Program-made: the position numbers and the translations under genes | Assembly: GCA_964557845.1 (NCBI GenBank) | Contig: CAZLBV010000052.1 | Span: forward strand, 1 to 23,587 | Length of the DNA: 23,587 bases | Direction: 5' to 3' | Origin: CAZLBV01 sp964557845 | GTDB lineage: Bacteria > Acidobacteriota > Aminicenantia > Aminicenantales > Aminicenantaceae | Notes under the pieces: model-generated | Database searches by the model: none | The model's input: only the letters and a program-made list of their open reading frames with translations | What the model was told of the DNA's origin: nothing | Shown: positions 14,086 to 22,540 of the stretch, one piece after another | Position numbering within the stretch: the first letter of the stretch is position 1 | Layout: each line of letters starts with the position of its first letter

Positions 14086-16929
14086 ATGTATGAAAAACCA
14101 ATGAAAGGGATTACTCTGTCCTTTGTTTTACTTTGGATCATTTCTTTATTTGTTTATCCACTTCAAGCCCAAGAAAATCAGGGAAAAAAGGCGCTCACCT
14201 TTCAAGATATCATGAAATTCAGGGAAGTGCATTCACCTGTTCTTTCAGAGAATGGACATTGGCTCGCTTATGAAGCCCGCCCCGGTGTGGGAGACAGCAT
14301 GACCTATATTCATGATCTGGAAAATAATAAAGAATACACAGGGTATCGGGGAAAGAGGCCGGTTATATCCAAAAACTCAAAATGGGCGGCTGTTATGGTC
14401 GATCCCGAATCCTTTGGGATCACAGAATCGGAGAAAAAGAAAAAAAAGCAGGGGATGACTCTCTTAAATCTTGAATCAGAAGCATCTTTTCATTACGAAA
14501 GAGTTAAGGCTTTTCTTTTTTCTGATGATTCCAGATGGATCGCTTATCAGCATTTTGAAGAAGAGAAAGAACCGCAAAAACAGGAAGTGAAGAAACCTGC
14601 AGAGGAACAGCCAAAAGAGGAAAAAGAAGAGGAGAAACCAGCCCAGCCCCAACCAAAACTGAAGAGCGGTAGTTCCCTTATACTTAAAAATCTTGAAACC
14701 GGGGAAGAGATTCAAATACCCTCTGTTTTAGAGTTTGCCTTTGATAAACCTTCCCGCTATTTGGCCTATGCTGTGGCTGAAGAGTCAGGTGAAGAGAATG
14801 GTTTGTATTATGTGTCACTCAGCCGGGAAGGCTGGTCTAAAAATTCCCTCCAAAAAATTCCCAAAGCTGAATTTTCTCAATTAAGCTGGTCCCAAGAAGG
14901 CAGCAAATTGGCTTATTTGGTAGGCCCTTTTGATGAAGAACTGACCGCTCCCAAATGTTCTCTGTGGATCTGGGATGGTGTGACTGTAAGGCTGGTTCAG
15001 GCTGTGGACTTGCCGGCAGTGTCCCAGGGATGGTTTATACCCATAAAAAATAAGATCGAATGGAGCAAAGATGGTGAGAGAGTCTTTTTTGGTTTAAAAC
15101 CGGATATATTTCTGGAGGAAAAAGAACCCGAAAAAAAGGATGAAAAGATCATTCAAGCAGAAGAACTTTACGATATGGATGAAATTCTGGAGAAGAAAGA
15201 GGTGGATGTATGGCATTGGGATGACCCCTTCATAAATTCCCATCAGAAGAAGCTGTGGGCTCAGTTAAAACAAAGGACTCATGATGCGGTCTATCATTTG
15301 GGCTCAAAAAAGTTCGTGCAGCTGGGTGATATGGATATGACTTATATCAGAAGAAATGAAAATCCTGATCATGTACTGGGTTTTTCCGATGTTCCCTACC
15401 GGAAAGAGGCCACCTGGGACGGAAGTTATTATGATATTTTTCTTATCAATCTTAAAACCGGTGATAAACGAAAAGTTGCATCTCGTTTGGAACGGCAGGT
15501 TGAATTATCCCCTCAGGGACGTTTTGTTGTTTTTTATAACAATAAACACTGGCATCTTTATGACTCTAAAAATGGCTCCGTCACAAACCTAACACAGGAT
15601 CTCAAAGTTCCTTTTTATGATGAGGACCATGATTATCCCAGTGCGCCTCCCGGTTACGGGATTGGCGGCTGGGTGGAAAAAGACCGCGCGGTTTTGATCT
15701 ATGATAAGTATGATATCTGGCAGTTTTCTACTCAGACCCATAAAACCGTGAATATTACCGGCGGTACCGGCCGGGATCTTGATCTAACCTTTAGAATTAT
15801 CCATACAGATCCGGAACAAAGATTTTTCACTGAGAAGGAAAAACTGCTGCTTTTATCCTATCATAATCTGAAAAAGAATAATGGATTTTATACCGGACAG
15901 ATCAGTGGAAAATCGGTTGAAAAACTTTTAGAGGAGAAAAAGAAATTCCAATTTTTAGCCCTGGCAAAAAGTAGCAGCAGGATAATGTTTACCCAGGAAA
16001 GTTATGAGGAATTCCCAGATATTTGGATAAGCGACCCTGATTTTGCCTCGCCGGAAAAGATTTCCAATGTAAACCCTCAGATCAAAGATTTTGCCTGGGG
16101 AACGGCTGAGCTGGTGGAGTGGCTCAGCCTAGACGGAATTCCTCTTCAGGGAGTTCTCATTAAGCCGGGAAACTACGAACCGGGGAAAAGATATCCGGTA
16201 TTCACTTATTTTTATCGGTTCTTCTCTCAAAGACTGCATGAGTTCAATCAGATCGTAATCAACCACCGCCCCTGTTTTCCCTTTTATGCCAGCCACGGAT
16301 ATGCTGTTTTCCTGCCTGATATCCGGTTTGACATCGGAAATCCGGGATATTCCGCCACCAAATGCCTTGTTCCCGGGATCCAAAAACTAATCGATATAGG
16401 AATTGCCGATCCTAAGGCTGTGGGCCTTCACGGCCATTCATGGAGCGGTTACCAGACAGCTTTTGTCATAACTCAGACAGACATATTTTCTGCCGCCATA
16501 GCCGGAGCTCCTGTATCCAACATGACCAGTGCTTACAGCGGTATCCGGTGGGAGTCCGGTCTGGCCCGGCAGTTCCAGTATGAAAAATCCCAGAGCCGTA
16601 TCGGTGGAAGCCTCTGGGAAAAACCGGAGCTGTACATAGAAAATTCTCCGGTATTTTATGCCGACAGAATAGAAACTCCCTTGCTGATCATGTTCGGTGA
16701 TGAGGATGGAGCGGTTCCCTGGTATCAGGGTATCGAGCTTTATCTGGCGATGCGGCGTCTGGGAAAAGATTGTGTCTTTCTTCAGTACCGCGGAGAGCCT
16801 CATCACCCGCAGAAGTATGCGAACAAGCTGGATTATTCCATTAAAATGAAACAGTATTTTGATCATTATTTAAAAGGAGAACCGGCCGCGGACTGGATTA
16901 AAAAGGGAATCCCATATACTGGAAAATAG
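14086..16929 (+). CDS. Exported S9-family (prolyl oligopeptidase-like) serine peptidase
   Basis: A 947-aa protein with a signal peptide ending near PLQA-QE. Residues about 45-640 form a beta-propeller-type domain. The C-terminal alpha/beta-hydrolase carries the triad S785 (GHSWSGY), D874 (GDEDGAVPW) and H906 (GEPHH). The family cleaves short peptides, often after proline or from the N-terminus. The nucleophile elbow reads GxSxS rather than the usual GxSxG. A Lys/Glu/Pro-rich stretch at about 160-195 interrupts the propeller and resembles a flexible linker. GGGAGGG (14075-14081) lies 4 nt before the ATG at 14086; an upstream in-frame TTG at 14071 precedes this site and is rejected, and the ATG at 14101 is a weaker alternative. 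The M14 gene follows after 76 bp. Confidence 0.9.
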   Translation: MYEKPMKGITLSFVLLWIISLFVYPLQAQENQGKKALTFQDIMKFREVHSPVLSENGHWLAYEARPGVGDSMTYIHDLENNKEYTGYRGKRPVISKNSKWAAVMVDPESFGITESEKKKKKQGMTLLNLESEASFHYERVKAFLFSDDSRWIAYQHFEEEKEPQKQEVKKPAEEQPKEEKEEEKPAQPQPKLKSGSSLILKNLETGEEIQIPSVLEFAFDKPSRYLAYAVAEESGEENGLYYVSLSREGWSKNSLQKIPKAEFSQLSWSQEGSKLAYLVGPFDEELTAPKCSLWIWDGVTVRLVQAVDLPAVSQGWFIPIKNKIEWSKDGERVFFGLKPDIFLEEKEPEKKDEKIIQAEELYDMDEILEKKEVDVWHWDDPFINSHQKKLWAQLKQRTHDAVYHLGSKKFVQLGDMDMTYIRRNENPDHVLGFSDVPYRKEATWDGSYYDIFLINLKTGDKRKVASRLERQVELSPQGRFVVFYNNKHWHLYDSKNGSVTNLTQDLKVPFYDEDHDYPSAPPGYGIGGWVEKDRAVLIYDKYDIWQFSTQTHKTVNITGGTGRDLDLTFRIIHTDPEQRFFTEKEKLLLLSYHNLKKNNGFYTGQISGKSVEKLLEEKKKFQFLALAKSSSRIMFTQESYEEFPDIWISDPDFASPEKISNVNPQIKDFAWGTAELVEWLSLDGIPLQGVLIKPGNYEPGKRYPVFTYFYRFFSQRLHEFNQIVINHRPCFPFYASHGYAVFLPDIRFDIGNPGYSATKCLVPGIQKLIDIGIADPKAVGLHGHSWSGYQTAFVITQTDIFSAAIAGAPVSNMTSAYSGIRWESGLARQFQYEKSQSRIGGSLWEKPELYIENSPVFYADRIETPLLIMFGDEDGAVPWYQGIELYLAMRRLGKDCVFLQYRGEPHHPQKYANKLDYSIKMKQYFDHYLKGEPAADWIKKGIPYTGK

Positions 16930-17005
16930 ATAGATAACTGAATTGCTAAAAACAATCTCGGTTGAGAATGATTAAAATATTATTATTTATAAGTATGGAG
17001 TTAGT

Positions 17006-19546
17006 ATGAAAAAAATATTCCGGATAGTCCTTATTTTATTTTGTTTGTCGATCACAGCTTTAGCTGCCGATCTAAGAAGACCAGAAGATTTTCTTGGATT
17101 CGATGTGGGTACGGAACGGAAACTGGCTGATATGCATCAGATCAATGAATATTTCAGGTATCTTGATGAAGCCAGCCCCCGGATCAAAGTTGTCGAAGTG
17201 GGAAAGACGACCATGGGGAATCCATTCATTGTAGCTTATATTACATCTGAAGAAAATCAAGCCCGGTTAGATCATTTAAGGTCTTTCCAACAAAAACTCG
17301 CAGACCCCAGAAAGATCAACGACCAGGAGGCCGAAGCAGCTATATACCAGGGAAAAACCGTTGTTATGATCAACTGCTCTATTCATGCCTCTGAGATCGG
17401 AGCCTCACAAATGTCTCTAGAACTTGCCTATGATCTTGCCAGCCGGCAGGACGGCAAGACTCTGGAGATTCTGGATAATGTCATTTTAATCCTGATTCCC
17501 ATGCATAATCCTGATGGTATCCAGATGGAAGTGGATTGGTACCGGAAAAATCTGGGAACAAAATATGAGGGGGGGAGGATGCCCTGGCTGTATCATAAAT
17601 ATGTGGGGCATGATAACAATCGAGACTGGTACATGTTCACCCAACAGGAAACCCGGTTGACGCTCATCGTGCATAATGCCTGGCATCCCCAGATCGTTCT
17701 CGACATGCATCAGATGGGAAGCAGAGGGGCACGGATATTTGTGCCGCCTTTTATTGACCCCTACGAGCCAAATGTTGATCCTATCCTGCGTCAGGCAGTG
17801 GCGATGTTGGGCACGTTCATCGCGACGGAAATGACCGCAGAAGGAAAAGCGGGAGTTATTCACAGTAGTGGTTTTGATGCCTGGACACCGGCCCGGGCCT
17901 ACCATCATTACCATGGGGGTGTACGGATCCTGACTGAATTAGCCAGTGCTAAGCTGGCTACTCCCATTATCGTAGAGCCGGATCAACTGCCAGCTGATCT
18001 TAAACAGCCGTCAGTTAAGATGCCGCTTCCCTGGAAAGGAGGGACCTGGACTTTAAGAGATATCATTGATTACGATTATTCTGCAGCTATGGCTGTACTC
18101 ACAAATGCAGCCCGTCTTAAAGAGAACTGGCTGCAAAACTTTTACCGGGTCCACAAAAATGCGGTGCAGTGGAGCGGAAGCCCTTATGCTTTCATTGTTC
18201 CAGAGGACCAGAATGATCCTTCCACGTCCGTAAAATTGTTGGATATTCTCCGCATGGGAGGAGTCGAGATCCACCAGGCAAAAAAAAGCTTTGATTGCAA
18301 CGGATGCCAATACCCGGAAGGCACGTATATAATCTATATGGCTCAGCCTTATGGTAGTTTTGCCAAAGCTTTGCTCGAAAAGCAGGACTACCCGGAAATA
18401 AGAGAATACAGCGGCGGCCCTCTTAAAACTCCTTACGATGTGGTTGCCCATACTCTGCCCCTGCTCATGGGGGTCGAAGTACTGCAGGCAGAGAAATCCT
18501 TTGACGCAGATACGGTCCTGGTGAAAGAGCTTTTTTCTCCCAAGGGAACTTTGATCCAGGCCAGAGATGCCATGGGATTTTTATGGAGACATGGGGCCAA
18601 TGATGCTGTTGTCGCCTTAAACCGTCTTATTAAAGAAGGTCATCTTGTTTTCTGGGCATCTGAGGAATTTTCGGCCGGAGGGCAGATCTATCCTCCTGGA
18701 ACCATGGTGGTGATCAATGATCGGGAAGATCTGGTCGATGACTTGAAAAACATTATAAAAGAACTTTGTGTTGATTTTGTAGGCCTTGCTGCGAAACCTG
18801 ATATCCAGAGTTATGCGTTAAAACCGGTGAGGCTGGGTTTGTATAAGAGCTGGACAGCCTCTATGAATGAGGGCTGGACCCGCTGGGTTCTGGAGCAGTA
18901 CGAGTTTCCTTATCAGAGTGTTTTTGATGAGGATATCCGCAGAGGCCAGTTAAAAGACAGGTATGATGTTCTGATCATCCCGGATATGTCATCTTCTGCA
19001 GTCATCAAGGGTCTGCCGGAAAGCGCTGTGCCCATGAAATATATCGGAGGGATCGGGGAGATCGGAATTAGAAATCTAGATGAGTTTGTCCGGAGCGGCG
19101 GGACATTAGTCCTTTTAAACTCGTCCTGTGAATTTGCCATCGAACATCTGCATGTTGCGGTCAATAATGATGTGGCCAGAGTAAACCGCAAGGATTTCTT
19201 TATTCCCGGGTCTATCCTCAAGGTGCTGAATAAAAAGGATCATCCCATTGCCTATGGGTATGACCGCGACAGCTCTGTGTTTTTCCGGCGCAGCCCGGTC
19301 TTTTCCGTTTATGAAGGGACCAGTGTGGTCAAGTACCCAACGAGCTGTTTTCAAAGCGGATGGGCTAATGGGATCGAATATTTGAATAACAAGAGCGCAG
19401 TGGTGGATATTCCTTTTGAAAAAGGGAAGGTGATCATGATAGGATTTCCGGCATTATACCGCGGCCAGTCTCATGCTTCCTTTCGTTATCTGTTTAACTC
19501 GATCTACTATGGAGCGGCTACCTTTCGCCGGCTTGCCACATTCTAA
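17006..19546 (+). CDS. Large exported M14-family zinc carboxypeptidase with GATase-like C-terminal domain
   Basis: An 846-aa protein with a signal peptide (cleavage near ALA-AD, residue 20). Residues about 40-320 are an M14 metallocarboxypeptidase domain: zinc ligands H127 and E130 (HASE) and H235 (LDMHQMG), substrate-side NNRDW (204-208), and general base E311 (GGVRILTELAS). Residues about 390-600 are not recognised. From about 604 the sequence resembles a class I glutamine-amidotransferase-like fold (YDVLIIPD, EFVRSGGTLVLLNSSCEF, KGKVIMIGFPALYRGQ), with C708 near the nucleophile position but without a clear catalytic triad. GGAG at 16997-17000 lies 5 nt before the ATG. It follows the S9 peptidase by 76 bp and is probably co-expressed, both acting on peptides outside the inner membrane. 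Confidence 0.9.
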   Translation: MKKIFRIVLILFCLSITALAADLRRPEDFLGFDVGTERKLADMHQINEYFRYLDEASPRIKVVEVGKTTMGNPFIVAYITSEENQARLDHLRSFQQKLADPRKINDQEAEAAIYQGKTVVMINCSIHASEIGASQMSLELAYDLASRQDGKTLEILDNVILILIPMHNPDGIQMEVDWYRKNLGTKYEGGRMPWLYHKYVGHDNNRDWYMFTQQETRLTLIVHNAWHPQIVLDMHQMGSRGARIFVPPFIDPYEPNVDPILRQAVAMLGTFIATEMTAEGKAGVIHSSGFDAWTPARAYHHYHGGVRILTELASAKLATPIIVEPDQLPADLKQPSVKMPLPWKGGTWTLRDIIDYDYSAAMAVLTNAARLKENWLQNFYRVHKNAVQWSGSPYAFIVPEDQNDPSTSVKLLDILRMGGVEIHQAKKSFDCNGCQYPEGTYIIYMAQPYGSFAKALLEKQDYPEIREYSGGPLKTPYDVVAHTLPLLMGVEVLQAEKSFDADTVLVKELFSPKGTLIQARDAMGFLWRHGANDAVVALNRLIKEGHLVFWASEEFSAGGQIYPPGTMVVINDREDLVDDLKNIIKELCVDFVGLAAKPDIQSYALKPVRLGLYKSWTASMNEGWTRWVLEQYEFPYQSVFDEDIRRGQLKDRYDVLIIPDMSSSAVIKGLPESAVPMKYIGGIGEIGIRNLDEFVRSGGTLVLLNSSCEFAIEHLHVAVNNDVARVNRKDFFIPGSILKVLNKKDHPIAYGYDRDSSVFFRRSPVFSVYEGTSVVKYPTSCFQSGWANGIEYLNNKSAVVDIPFEKGKVIMIGFPALYRGQSHASFRYLFNSIYYGAATFRRLATF

Positions 19547-19580
19547 AAATTGGGGGCAGCTTAGAAGACCAGCCTCTTTT

Positions 19581-19611
19581 TGAATCAGGACAACCTTAAT
19601 TTTTTGATTCA
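19581..19611. promoter_or_regulatory. 7-bp inverted repeat just upstream of the tetR-type promoter
   Basis: TGAATCA (19581-19587) and TGATTCA (19605-19611) form a perfect 7-bp dyad with a 17-nt spacer, ending 2 nt before the -35 box at 19614. It may be a second regulator site. There is no T run after it, so it is not a good terminator for the M14 gene. It may be chance. Confidence 0.3.
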
Positions 19612-19613
19612 GC

Positions 19614-19642
19614 TTGACAATCTATAATTTAAGGTTTATATT
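19614..19642 (+). promoter_or_regulatory. Strong sigma70-type promoter of the efflux operon
   Basis: A perfect TTGACA (19614-19619), a 17-bp spacer and TATATT (19637-19642, 5 of 6 matches to TATAAT). Transcription should start near 19649, about 26 nt before the ATG at 19675. Confidence 0.75.
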
Positions 19643-19676
19643 AACCAAAAAGTTAAACTAAATAGTTGGTTAATAT
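19638..19676. promoter_or_regulatory. Candidate TetR operator (10-bp inverted repeat)
   Basis: ATATTAACCA (19638-19647) and TGGTTAATAT (19667-19676) are perfect inverted arms 19 nt apart. A smaller dyad, AACTA/TAGTT, overlaps the right arm (19656-19667). The left arm covers most of the -10 box and the right arm reaches the start codon, so a bound repressor would block polymerase. This fits autorepression by the TetR-type protein encoded directly downstream. Confidence 0.7.
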
Positions 19677-20295
19677 GCATAGATCTAAAAAAACGGCAAA
19701 GGAGCGTATCCTGGAAGCGGCTTTAAAAGAATTTGCCAGTTCAGGGTATGGAGGCGGGCGGGTTGATAGAATTGCCCAAAAAGCTGATGTAAATAAAGCC
19801 ATGCTCTTTTATTACTTTTCTTCCAAGGAAAATCTTTTTAAGATAGTTTTAACCTGGGTTTTAAGTGAACTGATTAAACAGGTTCAGACCGTCTTTAGAG
19901 ATTCTCAAGTCCCGGAAGATCTCATCGAGGCTCTTCCCAGGACGTACATTGAATTTTTTCATAAAAACCCAGATATCTTGAAGATGATAGCTTTGGAACT
20001 GGTGCAAAATCCTAAACATATTTCCGCCCTCGTTTCCGAGATATTCAGCAGTGTTGCGGTTCCACCCCGGGAGCTCGTTTACAACAAGTTTCTTAAGTGG
20101 AAACAAGAGGGATTGTTTTCTGAAGAGGACCCTCTTCAGTCTATGATGAATATTGTATCCTTGTCCATTTTTTCCATTCTGGGAGTTCCTGTGGTGGAAG
20201 CGATCTTCGGTCTCAAGATCGACCGCGACAAAGATTTTTTTGAAAAACGTATCCAAAGCATTATCCATCTGCTTAAAAAAGGAATGCTGCCATGA
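19675..20295 (+). CDS. TetR-family transcriptional repressor
   Basis: A 206-aa regulator of typical length. The N-terminal DNA-binding domain is clear: KERILEAALKEFASSGYGGG, then the helix-turn-helix at about 29-48 (VDRIAQKADVNKAMLFYYF) and the family tail FSSKENLF. The C-terminal ligand domain (about 60-206) has no recognisable specificity. The ATG at 19675 is chosen; an in-frame TTG at 19666 is possible but less likely. No good Shine-Dalgarno is visible before the ATG, and the operator arm occupies that space, which may keep expression low. The stop codon overlaps the start of the TolC-like gene in ATGA (20292-20295). By position it should repress the efflux operon and release it on binding a toxic compound, much as CecR does for YbhG-YbhFSR in E. 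coli; this is inference. Confidence 0.92.
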   Translation: MHRSKKTAKERILEAALKEFASSGYGGGRVDRIAQKADVNKAMLFYYFSSKENLFKIVLTWVLSELIKQVQTVFRDSQVPEDLIEALPRTYIEFFHKNPDILKMIALELVQNPKHISALVSEIFSSVAVPPRELVYNKFLKWKQEGLFSEEDPLQSMMNIVSLSIFSILGVPVVEAIFGLKIDRDKDFFEKRIQSIIHLLKKGMLP

Positions 20296-21605
20296 AAAAA
20301 ATCTATTTGCTTCTGATAACCCTTATGGTTTTTCCCGGGGTCCTTGTTTCTCAGGAAAAAATATCCCTATCCCAGGCCATTGAAGAGGGATTGAAACTAA
20401 GCGGAGAGTATCAGAACCGATTACTTGAGGACCGGTCGCTGGAATTAGAGAGGGTTTTAACCAGAAAAGATAAGTTCTTTTCAGTTGAATTTGGAGCCGA
20501 TTATCTCTACAGATCCCAAACCATGTCATTGGAGACGCCTTCGATATCCATTCCAGGATTAATTGAAATCCCAGGCAGAACGATCGAAGCCGGGGTTAAG
20601 AATAATTTTGACCTAAAAATGTCACTGGTTCAGCCGCTCTATTCCGGCGGCATACTGTCTAACAATGAAAATCTAGTGGAATTACGCCAGGCAGTAGAAA
20701 AACATTATACCTTTCTTAGAGAAATAGAGATATCAGGATACATCAAGAGTTCCTTTTTTACCTATCTGGAATTCCTGCAGAAAAAAAGTTCCCTGAAGAT
20801 CCAGTTGGATAAACTATCCCTTCATTACCAGAGAATAGATAATCTATATCAGGAAGGATTGGCAAAGAAATCAGATCTGTTGGAAACACTCTCCAGACAG
20901 GAAGAAATAAAATTGACCTTACATGATCTTGATCAAGCGATCGATAGGGAGAAAATCCACTTCATGCAGCTTACCGGTCATTATCTTGATTCCATTTGCG
21001 AAAATTATAGAGAGCCCTGTGAAGGCTTTGAGTCATCCTGGGAGTACTTTGAAAAAAATCATCCTGTTCTTAAGGCATTGGATGGTCAAGTTGAATTATT
21101 AGCCCTTCAAAAAAAAATAGTCATTGGTAAATACCGTCCTCACCTTAATGGTTTTGCAGAACTGCACTATGGCAAGCCTGGGCTTGATTTCTTTGAAAAA
21201 AAATGGTCGCTCTATTTTCAGGGTGGAGTAATCCTGAATATTCCTGTTTTCAGCTGGAATAAGATTTCTGAAGAAAAATCGATCGTTGATTTTAAAATAG
21301 AGAAGGTGAATAACCAAAGACAGGATTTTGTAAGAAAGATAAGGGAAAATCTTGAAAAGCTTTATGCTGCTCAGGATTCCTTATCCTCTAAACTTGAAAA
21401 TCTCGACAAATTGATCGCTTACTCTCAGGAAGACGCGTCCCTTAAAAATCAATTGTTTACGGAAAAGCAAATAACCAATCTAGATTATCTGACCACACTC
21501 TTATCCAAAGATAGATACTTGTCAATGAGAGAAGAGGTGCTTTTTCAATTGGAGCAGATAAAAGTCAATATCAATACCCTGATCGGCAGGGTTGAGGGAG
21601 AATAA
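20292..21605 (+). CDS. TolC-family outer-membrane efflux channel
   Basis: A 437-aa protein with a signal peptide (cleavage near VLVS-QE). It begins the mature sequence with ISLSQAIEEGLKLSGEYQ, the usual first helix of outer-membrane efflux proteins. Two long helical, coiled-coil-like halves follow, with barrel-type segments (MSLVQPLYSGGILSNNE at about 112-128 and VILNIPVFSWNK later) at equivalent places in each half. It should form a trimeric channel joined to the adaptor encoded next. It overlaps the tetR stop by 4 nt and ends 2 nt before the adaptor gene, so translation is probably coupled. A dedicated outer-membrane channel inside the operon differs from the E. coli ybh locus. Confidence 0.9.
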   Translation: MKKIYLLLITLMVFPGVLVSQEKISLSQAIEEGLKLSGEYQNRLLEDRSLELERVLTRKDKFFSVEFGADYLYRSQTMSLETPSISIPGLIEIPGRTIEAGVKNNFDLKMSLVQPLYSGGILSNNENLVELRQAVEKHYTFLREIEISGYIKSSFFTYLEFLQKKSSLKIQLDKLSLHYQRIDNLYQEGLAKKSDLLETLSRQEEIKLTLHDLDQAIDREKIHFMQLTGHYLDSICENYREPCEGFESSWEYFEKNHPVLKALDGQVELLALQKKIVIGKYRPHLNGFAELHYGKPGLDFFEKKWSLYFQGGVILNIPVFSWNKISEEKSIVDFKIEKVNNQRQDFVRKIRENLEKLYAAQDSLSSKLENLDKLIAYSQEDASLKNQLFTEKQITNLDYLTTLLSKDRYLSMREEVLFQLEQIKVNINTLIGRVEGE

Positions 21606-21607
21606 AT

Positions 21608-22519
21608 ATGAAAGGAATGAAATATCGCGCTGCAATTTTGGTTGCTTTGTTGGTGGCCTTCCTGAGCTGTAAGCAGCAGCCGTCAGGCTATATCCGTGCG
21701 GCCGGAGTAGTGGATGGGGAAATAATCTCCTTGAAATCCCTGGTAAGCGGAAAGATCCTCAGACTGAATTTCAACGAAGGCGTGCATGTCAAAAAGGATG
21801 AAGTGCTGGTCGAGATCGAGGCGGATAAGATCATAACCCAGATAAAAGGTTTGGATTTTAAAGAGAAAGAGATCAGCATTAATTCTAATAAACTGCAGCG
21901 GCGGATCAGTCTTTTAAGATCGAACCTCGATTACTGGAAGGGTCAGGTAGAAAGCTTCGAAAGGCTCCGGGAGAAGAATTCCATTTCTGGTGATGAATTG
22001 GAAAAGGCAAAATTAAAGTTAAAGGAAATCGAAACCAGCCTTTTCGAAACCGAGCAGACTCTGCAGGAACTCAGGGTGAAAAAAGAAGACCTTCAAAATG
22101 AAAGAAACAGACTTGAACTCCTTCTTAAAGATCATACACTTAACTCTCCGGTGACGGGTTTGGTTCTAGACCGGTATATGAATGAAGGAGAGATCATACT
22201 GCCCGGGATGTCCATTGCTGATATCCTGGATACAAGCAGCTTGTTTATAGAAACTTTTGTTGAGGAGAAAGAGCTCGGCAGGCTCAGCATAGGACAAAAA
22301 GTGGAGATATTTGTCGACGGAATCGAGGGGCGCTCTTTTTCGGGAGAGATCAGATTATTCGGAAGGGAAGCAGAATTTTCACCAAAATATATTCTTTCCG
22401 AGCAGGAAAGGCAGTCCCTGCTTTATAAGGTAAAGATCATTATTGATGGAGATAATGAGGTCTTTAAAATCGGGATGCCGGTCACCATCCAAGCGAAGGC
22501 GCAAATTTATTATGATTAA
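21608..22519 (+). CDS. YbhG/HlyD-like periplasmic adaptor (membrane fusion) protein, probable lipoprotein
   Basis: A 303-aa protein. The N-terminus has a hydrophobic run ending AFLSC, so C21 is a plausible lipidation site although the lipobox is not ideal. The lipoyl-like half motif (VSGKILRLNFNEGVHVKKDE, about 47-65) is followed by a long coiled coil (about 78-175) and the second lipoyl half (LNSPVTGLVLDRYMNEGE, 178-195). Next comes the beta-barrel part, with GREAEFSPKYILSEQER (252-268), a segment typical of YbhG-type adaptors. It should link an inner-membrane ABC exporter to the TolC-like channel. GGGAG lies about 8 nt before the ATG. The ATPase gene follows after 21 nt. Confidence 0.9.
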   Translation: MKGMKYRAAILVALLVAFLSCKQQPSGYIRAAGVVDGEIISLKSLVSGKILRLNFNEGVHVKKDEVLVEIEADKIITQIKGLDFKEKEISINSNKLQRRISLLRSNLDYWKGQVESFERLREKNSISGDELEKAKLKLKEIETSLFETEQTLQELRVKKEDLQNERNRLELLLKDHTLNSPVTGLVLDRYMNEGEIILPGMSIADILDTSSLFIETFVEEKELGRLSIGQKVEIFVDGIEGRSFSGEIRLFGREAEFSPKYILSEQERQSLLYKVKIIIDGDNEVFKIGMPVTIQAKAQIYYD

Positions 22520-22540
22520 GACCAAGGATAAGAGGAAATA

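Noticed and set aside
19547..19611. Terminator after the M14 gene
   Set aside because: The only dyad (TGAATCA/TGATTCA) is AT-rich, has a 17-nt loop and no T run after it.
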